In this document: piece by piece, positions 1-5,015 of the stretch | Layout: every line of letters starts with the position of its first letter | Numbering within the stretch: the first letter of the stretch is position 1 | Source: an uncultured Clostridia bacterium | GTDB taxonomy: Bacteria > Bacillota > Clostridia > Oscillospirales > Ruminococcaceae | Direction: 5' to 3' | Length of the DNA stretch: 5,015 bases | Assembly (NCBI GenBank): GCA_947165805.1 | Contig: CAMVBT010000210.1 | Coordinates: 1-5,015 of the forward strand | Position numbers and translations under genes: made by a program | Notes under the pieces: generated by a model | Databases searched by the model: none | Told to the model about the DNA's origin: nothing | The model's input: only the letters and a program-made list of their open reading frames with translations

Positions 1-1
1 G

Positions 2-955
2 GCGAGCTACTGGATGAGCGAGGAGAGCCTGAGCGCCGACAAGGATATGCGCTGTGATCTCGATGAGATGCTGGCGCTGTGCGAGGGTAAAAGCGAGCGC
101 GAGATCGCGGACATCTACCGGGAATACGTCGAATATAACTCCGCTTGGGATAAGCGCAGGGTCGAATACTACGCGACCGCGAAGGACCCCGACTGGGGCG
201 AGTGCCTGAAAGTCTGCGGCGAGTGTAAGTACCCGGGGCCTCCGGTGCCGGATAATCCCATGAGCCCGACGGCGCTGTACAAAAGCATGATAAAGCGCGT
301 CTGCCCCTACACTCTGGCGGGATTTATCTACTATCAGGGCGAGAGCGACGACAGCAACCCGGCTCCGTACTACAAGCTGCTGCGCGGACTGATCGGACTG
401 TGGCGCAGCGACTGGGGCGACAGCGGACTGCCGTTCCTGATCGTGCAGCTCCCGATGCATAAATATCACGCCGACCCGGACACAAAGAGCTGGTGCGTAA
501 TCCGTGAGGCGCAGGACAGGGCTTACCGCACGATAAGGAACACGGGGCTTGCGGTGGCGATAGACTGCGGCGAGTTCAACGAGATACACCCCCACGACAA
601 GGAGCAGGTCGCGCACAGGCTTTGTTTGCAGGCGCTTTACACGGCCTACGGCGACAGGAACGAGGACTTCAATGCGCCGATGTTTGAGTCCGCGCTCCCG
701 GAGAACGGCGGTATCACGGTGAAAGTGCGCACCTCGACGCCGCTTGAGATGCGCGCCGGAGGCCCGGGCTTCGAGCTGGCCGGTGCCGACGGAGAGTTCC
801 GCCCGGCAGAATGCAGAGTCGGTGCCGATACGATATCCGTGACTTCGCCGGAAGTCCCCGAACCGGTAAGTGTGCGCTACCTCTGGACGAACTATACGGA
901 CGATATCCCGGTATACAATAAGGCGGGGCTGCCTCTTGCGCCTTTCCTCGCATAA
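2..955 (+). CDS. SASA-family carbohydrate esterase (sialate O-acetylesterase-like), 5'-truncated by window edge
   Basis: Family members hydrolyse O-acetyl esters on sugars: sialic acids in the animal enzyme, and xylan or other glycans in several bacterial relatives. The reading frame is open to the window edge. The four codons before the first ATG (position 14) read ASYW and continue as MSEESL, matching the 'GG(T/S)SAS-WM' block of this family, so ATG 14 is internal and the N-terminal half with the catalytic serine lies outside. Numbering from that Met, YYQGESD at about residues 106-112 is the conserved family block. CGEFNEIHPHDKEQVAHRL at 185-203 carries the catalytic His (His192) in the family's 'IHP' context. 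A beta-rich C-terminal segment follows (about 220-313). The stop is TAA at 953-955. The true substrate cannot be read from the sequence. The neighbouring GH53 gene suggests plant polysaccharide use, but only by association. No signal peptide can be assessed. Confidence 0.9.
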   Translation, partial: ASYWMSEESLSADKDMRCDLDEMLALCEGKSEREIADIYREYVEYNSAWDKRRVEYYATAKDPDWGECLKVCGECKYPGPPVPDNPMSPTALYKSMIKRVCPYTLAGFIYYQGESDDSNPAPYYKLLRGLIGLWRSDWGDSGLPFLIVQLPMHKYHADPDTKSWCVIREAQDRAYRTIRNTGLAVAIDCGEFNEIHPHDKEQVAHRLCLQALYTAYGDRNEDFNAPMFESALPENGGITVKVRTSTPLEMRAGGPGFELAGADGEFRPAECRVGADTISVTSPEVPEPVSVRYLWTNYTDDIPVYNKAGLPLAPFLA

Positions 956-1037
956 CGGGATATCCGGAAAACCGCATTTTTTCTGAAAACGAAAATTTTC
1001 CCAATAATAATCCGTCCGATTACGCAAAGAATATTTG

Positions 1038-1055
1038 TGTTCGGATAAACGAACA
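1038..1055. repeat. Short inverted repeat upstream of the Ala/Asp-rich gene
   Basis: TGTTCG and CGAACA are perfect 6-bp arms around GATAAA. The element lies about 30 bp before the start codon. It could be a leader hairpin or an operator. No convincing -35/-10 pair was found in 956-1085, so its position relative to a promoter is unknown. Confidence 0.4.
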
Positions 1056-1074
1056 AAAGCAAGCGTGATCGAAC

Positions 1075-1078
1075 GGAG
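1075..1078 (+). promoter_or_regulatory. Ribosome binding site that sets the start at 1086
   Basis: GGAG lies 7 nt before ATG 1086. It selects this start over an in-frame TTG at 1035. Starting here also puts a normal signal peptide at the N-terminus. Confidence 0.7.
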
Positions 1079-1085
1079 AATCATT

Positions 1086-1604
1086 ATGAAAAGAAAGATT
1101 ACCGCAGCGGCGGCCGCAGTCTGCATGGCTGCTCTTATGGGAGCGCCTGTGTACGCGCAGTCTCCCGCGGAGCAGATAGCAGACGGCGCCGGCGATGTGA
1201 TAGAAAACGTCGGTGACGGCATAAGCGACGCGGCCGACGGCATAGGCAATGCCGCGAATGATATCCTCGACGGCGCGGGAAACGCGGTCGACGAGATCAC
1301 CGGCGGCGATGCAGATACCGTTGATGACCCGGCGGAGAACAACGCCGATGATACCGACATCGTTACAAACGACGGAGACCTCGTTGAAGTGACCGAGGAC
1401 GACGACGCTGCCGACCTTGAAGAAGCCGACGACGATCTCAATGACAAGGGCAAGATAGCCGAAGCCGAGCTTTACAAGGACAACTCGAATGACGGAAACC
1501 CGTCCACGGGCGGCATTCCGTTCATGACAGCGGGGCTTGTTGCCGTAACGGCGGCAGGCGTGGCATACCTCACCAAGAAGAGGAATATGGAAAACGGTCA
1601 GTGA
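1086..1604 (+). CDS. Small secreted Ala/Asp-rich protein with 11-residue repeats and sortase-like C-terminus
   Basis: This 172-residue protein has no family that I recognise. A signal peptide is clear: MKRK, then an Ala-rich hydrophobic core, with likely cleavage after VYA (residue 24). Residues 31-74 divide into four consecutive 11-residue units (31-41, 42-52, 53-63, 64-74) rich in G, A, D and N with regularly spaced I/V/L. This fits an amphipathic helix of 11-residue periodicity. Residues 75-135 are strongly acidic and probably disordered. The C-terminus has NPSTG (138-142), a hydrophobic stretch (about 144-162) and KKR (164-166), the layout of a cell-wall sorting signal with N in place of L in LPXTG. 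Wall anchoring by a sortase is an inference; simple membrane anchoring is the alternative. It ends 14 nt before a strong terminator and is probably monocistronic or the last gene of its unit. Its role is unknown; a surface spacer or envelope-associated protein is a guess. Confidence 0.88.
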   Translation: MKRKITAAAAAVCMAALMGAPVYAQSPAEQIADGAGDVIENVGDGISDAADGIGNAANDILDGAGNAVDEITGGDADTVDDPAENNADDTDIVTNDGDLVEVTEDDDAADLEEADDDLNDKGKIAEAELYKDNSNDGNPSTGGIPFMTAGLVAVTAAGVAYLTKKRNMENGQ

Positions 1605-1613
1605 CCGCAGAAC

Positions 1614-1658
1614 AAAAAGACCCGCCGTTCCCTGCGGAACAGCGGGTCATTTTATTTA
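1614..1658. terminator. Bidirectional intrinsic terminator between convergent genes
   Basis: GACCCGC (1619-1625) pairs with GCGGGTC (1642-1648), and GTTCC (1627-1631) with GGAAC (1636-1640). There is one C/A mismatch and a CTGC loop. ATTTTATTTA follows on the + side and AAAAA (1614-1618) precedes, giving a U tract in both directions. It ends the Ala/Asp-rich gene (stop at 1604) and the VWA gene, whose stop codon (1656-1658 on the - strand) overlaps the T-rich flank. Confidence 0.93.
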
Positions 1659-3689
1659 TCCGAGATTTTCGAGAAGAGCACCGAAATCCTCGCTCCAGCC
1701 TATCGACGCGAGCTCGTCTTCGTCGAGTCTGTTGAAGCGCGCCTTCGCGTTCTTTATGGAGACATTCCCGTAGGACTTGTCGCCGCGCAGAGCCATTGCG
1801 ACTTCCGCGACGCAGGCTGCGAATTTGAATCTGATGCCCGTGTTTGTGTATGTGCAGTAGTTCTTTGCCTTCACCGCGACGGAAAATTCCTTCGATTTTT
1901 CGGTACCGGGCTTCTTGTAGCGGCACTTGAGAGTGCAGATGTCGGTCTTGTTGCCGTTATTTGTCTGGTATTGCAGAGAGCTTCCGCTGTTCTTTGCGGG
2001 GATTATCTCGTACATTACCGTCACGCTCTGGCCTGCGCCGAGGTCGGCGGCGTCCTTCTTGTCGTTGGTGAAGTCCTCGTTGGCAAGTCTGCGGCCGTCG
2101 TAGCCGATAAGGCGATAGCTGTCAACGAGAGCGGGATTGAACTCGACCTGCAGCTTCACGTCGTCCGCGACTGTGATGAGGGTGGCCTTGCGCTCGTCAA
2201 CGAGCACCTTTGAAGCCTCTTCCGCGCAGTCGATGTAGTGATAGTTGCCGTTGCCGTCCTTTGCGAGAGCCTCCATGCGGTCGTCCTTGAGGTTGCCCGT
2301 GCCGAAGCCGAGAACTGTCAGGTAGATGCCGGAGCCGCGCTTCTTCGAGATGAACTCGGAGAGCTCGTCCTTGTCGGATATGCCCACGTTGAGGTCGCCG
2401 TCTGTCGCGAGTATGACGCGGTTGCTGCCGCCCTGTATGTAGTTGCGCGCCGCGATATCGTATGCCATATTGATGCCGGCCTCGCCGTTCGTGCAGCCCG
2501 AGGCAACGAGCGTGTCGGCGAGCTCGCCGATGCAGTTGCGCATATTGCCGCGCGCTCCGGAGATGATGACTCTTTCCTCGCCGGAGTAGGTGACTATGGA
2601 GATGCGGTCCTTCTTTGTCATTTCGGCGGTGAGCTTCTTGAGAGAATCCACCACCAGCGGGAGCTTATCCTGCGAGTACATCGAGCCGCTGACGTCAACG
2701 AGGAACACGAGGTTCGAGTTCGGCTCGGTCTCGACGTCCTTTGCCTGAACGCCCAGCATCAGGAGCTTCGCTTCCTTGTTCCATGGGCAGTCCGTATATT
2801 CGTAGGTCACGGAGAATTTGCCGCTCTTCGGCTGAACGTAGTTGTAATCGAAGTAATTGAGGAATTCCTCGATGCGCACAGCGTCCGGGGTTACGCGGTT
2901 GCCGTTCATTATCATTCTGCGCGCGTTGGCGTAGGAAGCCGTGTCAACGTCCGCGGAGAAGGTGGACAGCGGGGTCTGCGCAGCGCTTTTGAAGCCGTCA
3001 ACGGCGTACTTGCTGTATTCCTCGTTGTCGGGCATCTCGAACCAGCCGTATTCATCGTCGGATATGCAGCCGTCGTCATCGTCGCAGTACTCTGCTTCGG
3101 CTTCCTCGTAGTAATAGCCGTCGTCGGCGGCAGCGTCTGCGGTATCCGCGCTGTAGGTCGTCTGCGGAGCCCCCGCGATGTTTACGGCGTCCTTGTATTC
3201 TTCCTCGACGAGATCATCGTCGTCAAACCAGCGGTAGTCCGGATATGTTACTTCTATCTTGTTCGAGCTCGCGCCGAGTATGCGCTTGTCGTTGTAGTCG
3301 TATGTAACGGGACGTACAAAGTATGTCGCGCAGTCGCCGCAGTAATAATTCGTATCGGAGGTCTTCGCGACGAGCTTATACTTTCCGCCGGCGTTGCTGT
3401 AAACGTAATAGAGCAGGGCGTCCTTTACGGGCTGCCAGCTTATTGACGTCGACCAGTAGTAGTCATTGTCCTGATAAAGCCTCGTCTTGGCTTTGATGAA
3501 GTTCTTGTAGCGTGTGGCCTTGCGGTTGGTGGTCATGGGGGAGACATAGCTGCGGGTGCGCACCTCCTGCTCCACGGACGCGGAGACCTTTGAGAGGTAT
3601 GTGTTGTAAGCTGTCGCGTAGGACGGCGCCGCGGAAGCCGCTACTGCCGCTGCAGCGGTGAATGCTGCGAGTGTTCTGAGTATCTTCAT
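1656..3689 (-). CDS. Secreted von Willebrand factor A domain protein (YfbK-like) with N-terminal Fn3-like extension
   Basis: The product has 677 residues. A signal peptide (about 1-25, ending PSYA) means export. Residues about 78-150 resemble a fibronectin type III-like domain (ISWQPVKDALLYYVY, then GGKYKLVAKT, then YFVRPVTY). Residues 155-225 are a D/E/Y-rich linker. Residues 225-287 match the vWF_A N-terminal domain (PLSTFSADVDTASYANARR, then DAVRIEEFLNYFDY). The VWA domain (about 325-500) has a complete metal-binding MIDAS: D332, S334 and S336 in DVSGSM, T400 in GCTNGEAG, and D430 in ATDGD. Residues about 505-677 fit the DUF3520-type C-terminus. VWA domains bind protein partners through a divalent metal; the partner here is unknown. 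Usual homologues lack the Fn3-like part, from memory. The start is fixed by a perfect AAGGAGG 7 nt upstream. The gene is convergent with the small surface protein and divergent from the galactanase. It shows no frameshift or lost key residue. Confidence 0.95.
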   Translation of the reverse strand: MKILRTLAAFTAAAAVAASAAPSYATAYNTYLSKVSASVEQEVRTRSYVSPMTTNRKATRYKNFIKAKTRLYQDNDYYWSTSISWQPVKDALLYYVYSNAGGKYKLVAKTSDTNYYCGDCATYFVRPVTYDYNDKRILGASSNKIEVTYPDYRWFDDDDLVEEEYKDAVNIAGAPQTTYSADTADAAADDGYYYEEAEAEYCDDDDGCISDDEYGWFEMPDNEEYSKYAVDGFKSAAQTPLSTFSADVDTASYANARRMIMNGNRVTPDAVRIEEFLNYFDYNYVQPKSGKFSVTYEYTDCPWNKEAKLLMLGVQAKDVETEPNSNLVFLVDVSGSMYSQDKLPLVVDSLKKLTAEMTKKDRISIVTYSGEERVIISGARGNMRNCIGELADTLVASGCTNGEAGINMAYDIAARNYIQGGSNRVILATDGDLNVGISDKDELSEFISKKRGSGIYLTVLGFGTGNLKDDRMEALAKDGNGNYHYIDCAEEASKVLVDERKATLITVADDVKLQVEFNPALVDSYRLIGYDGRRLANEDFTNDKKDAADLGAGQSVTVMYEIIPAKNSGSSLQYQTNNGNKTDICTLKCRYKKPGTEKSKEFSVAVKAKNYCTYTNTGIRFKFAACVAEVAMALRGDKSYGNVSIKNAKARFNRLDEDELASIGWSEDFGALLENLG

Positions 3690-3696
3690 GGTATTT

Positions 3697-3703
3697 CCTC
3701 CTT
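3697..3703 (-). promoter_or_regulatory. Perfect Shine-Dalgarno of the VWA gene
   Basis: Read on the - strand this is AAGGAGG, 7 nt before ATG (3689-3687). It settles the start and suggests efficient translation. Confidence 0.9.
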
Positions 3704-3741
3704 ATGTTTTCCTTTTCCCGTGCGCCGATTTCTGCGCCTCT

Positions 3742-3747
3742 ATTATA
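3742..3747 (-). promoter_or_regulatory. Probable -10 element of the VWA gene promoter
   Basis: On the - strand the bases read TATAAT, a perfect SigA -10 hexamer, about 52 nt before the start codon. This would give a leader of roughly 45 nt. No good -35 is seen at 16-18 bp spacing, so the promoter may be weak or activator-dependent. Another candidate, TTCACA-N17-CATATT, lies further upstream on the same strand. Confidence 0.45.
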
Positions 3748-3773
3748 TAAAACTTTGCGGACGGGAGTTTTGT

Positions 3774-3838
3774 GACAGGATTTTTGGAAAAATATGCAGA
3801 AAACTGCAAATTTTGTGAACGATGTACAATTTCCTGTC
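3774..3838. repeat. Nested inverted repeats upstream of the VWA promoter
   Basis: GACAGGA (3774-3780) and TCCTGTC (3832-3838) are perfect 7-bp inverted arms about 51 bp apart. Inside them are TTTTTGGAAAAA (3781-3792) and a small hairpin, TGCAG-AAAA-CTGCA (3795-3808). They lie just upstream of the -10 of the VWA gene and could be protein-binding sites. Arms this short could also arise by chance. Confidence 0.35.
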
Positions 3839-3883
3839 CAGATTTTGTGCGGTGTGACCAATCGGGTTTGCAGAGACCGTCAG

Positions 3884-3904
3884 ATCGTACCGGATCGGTA
3901 CGAT
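3884..3904. repeat. Perfect 9-bp inverted repeat with 3-nt centre
   Basis: ATCGTACCG (3884-3892) and CGGTACGAT (3896-3904) flank GAT. The near-continuous symmetry suits a dimeric DNA-binding protein. No T tract follows on either strand, so it is not an intrinsic terminator. It sits roughly midway between the two divergent promoters. Confidence 0.65.
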
Positions 3905-3922
3905 GCGGGAGCCGTGTACGCC

Positions 3923-3954
3923 GTTGCGCAGTTTCGGGTGACATTCTGCGCAAC
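3923..3954. repeat. Perfect 9-bp inverted repeat with 14-nt loop
   Basis: GTTGCGCAG (3923-3931) and CTGCGCAAC (3946-3954) are perfect inverted arms. A second small palindrome, AGCGA-G-TCGCT (3955-3965), follows immediately. The arm contains TTGCGCA, a string that recurs at the start of the tandem repeat units further right, so this may be a relative of that element. Confidence 0.6.
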
Positions 3955-3985
3955 AGCGAGTCGCTCTGTTTGTCATATTGCCCTA

Positions 3986-4003
3986 AAATATTACCGAATA
4001 TTT
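3986..4003. promoter_or_regulatory. Operator-like palindrome upstream of the galactanase promoter
   Basis: AAATATT-ACCG-AATATTT has perfect 7-bp arms and ends 14 bp before the -35 element. Its place fits an activator site or an AT-rich UP-like element; the regulator is unknown. Its centre, TTACCGAA, is also present in the second hairpin of repeat copy 2. Confidence 0.45.
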
Positions 4004-4017
4004 ATAAAAAATGGAGA

Positions 4018-4046
4018 TTGACACAATTAAATGTTTGTGATATTAT
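4018..4046 (+). promoter_or_regulatory. Near-consensus SigA promoter for the repeat leader and galactanase gene
   Basis: TTGACA (4018-4023) is a perfect -35. Exactly 17 bp follow, then TATTAT (4041-4046) as the -10, preceded by TG at 4038-4039 (extended -10). AT-rich sequence lies upstream. Transcription would start near 4053, placing both tandem repeats inside an RNA leader of about 240 nt. Confidence 0.85.
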
Positions 4047-4056
4047 GAATTTGTGA

Positions 4057-5015
<959 letters not shown>

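Noticed and set aside
14..16. ATG 14 as the true start of the esterase
   Set aside because: The codons before it continue the family's conserved 'SAS-WM' block, and the catalytic serine region would be missing. The gene is cut by the window edge.
714..1004. 96-codon open frame on the - strand
   Set aside because: It is a shadow of the esterase C-terminus, with Arg/Ser/Pro-rich composition, no ribosome binding site and no recognisable motif.
956..1034. Intrinsic terminator after the esterase gene
   Set aside because: There is a T-run (977-982) and the palindrome GAAAATTTTC (991-1000), but no GC-rich stem placed before a T tract.
1035..1085. Upstream in-frame TTG start for the Ala/Asp-rich protein
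   Set aside because: It would put 17 charged residues before the signal peptide. The ATG at 1086 has a GGAG at 7 nt and an ordinary signal peptide.
2238..3446. 402-codon open frame on the + strand, antisense to the VWA gene
   Set aside because: It lies wholly inside the VWA gene. Its product is an artefact-like run of V/A/R/E residues, while the opposite strand encodes clear VWA motifs with a perfect ribosome binding site.
3702..4056. Several short open frames on both strands in the divergent intergenic region
   Set aside because: They overlap promoters and inverted repeats, lack ribosome binding sites and have low-quality composition. The region is better read as regulatory DNA.

Overview
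The window looks like a chromosomal segment of a moderately GC-rich gut-type Firmicute, probably of the Oscillospiraceae/Ruminococcus kind. This rests on strong AGGAGG-type ribosome binding sites, a SigA-type promoter, a Gram-positive lipobox and a sortase-like C-terminus, together with plant-polysaccharide enzymes. The taxon is an inference; there is no marker gene here.

Layout. (1) 2-955, + strand: the C-terminal part of a SASA-family (sialate O-acetylesterase-like) carbohydrate esterase that enters from the left edge. (2) 1086-1604, +: a small secreted, Ala/Asp-rich protein with four 11-residue repeats and a C-terminal NPSTG / hydrophobic / KKR cell-wall sorting-like tail. (3) 1619-1648: a hairpin flanked by A and T tracts, serving as a shared bidirectional terminator between convergent genes. 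(4) 1656-3689, -: a 677-residue secreted von Willebrand factor A protein of the YfbK-like type (vWF_A N-terminal domain, VWA with complete MIDAS, DUF3520-like C-terminus), with an unusual Fn3-like and acidic N-terminal extension. (5) 3690-4293: a roughly 600-bp divergent intergenic region, rich in inverted repeats. It holds a probable promoter for the VWA gene, a near-consensus promoter (TTGACA-N17-TATTAT with a TG extension) facing right, and a leader of about 240 nt made almost entirely of two ~98-bp tandem repeats, each able to fold into four hairpins. (6) 4294 to beyond 5015, +: the N-terminal part of a lipoprotein GH53 endo-beta-1,4-galactanase.

How the genes fit together. All four proteins are predicted to be exported or act on the cell surface or on glycans. 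The esterase and the galactanase fit deacetylation and depolymerisation of plant-type polysaccharides (pectic galactan for GH53). The Ala/Asp-rich protein and the VWA protein look like envelope components of unknown role. Nothing shows that the four form one operon: two strand switches and separate promoters argue against it.

The most unusual element is the structured tandem repeat in the galactanase leader. The three substitutions between copies that fall in the stems of hairpins H1 and H3 keep pairing only if the + strand is the RNA, which is the strand read from the upstream promoter.
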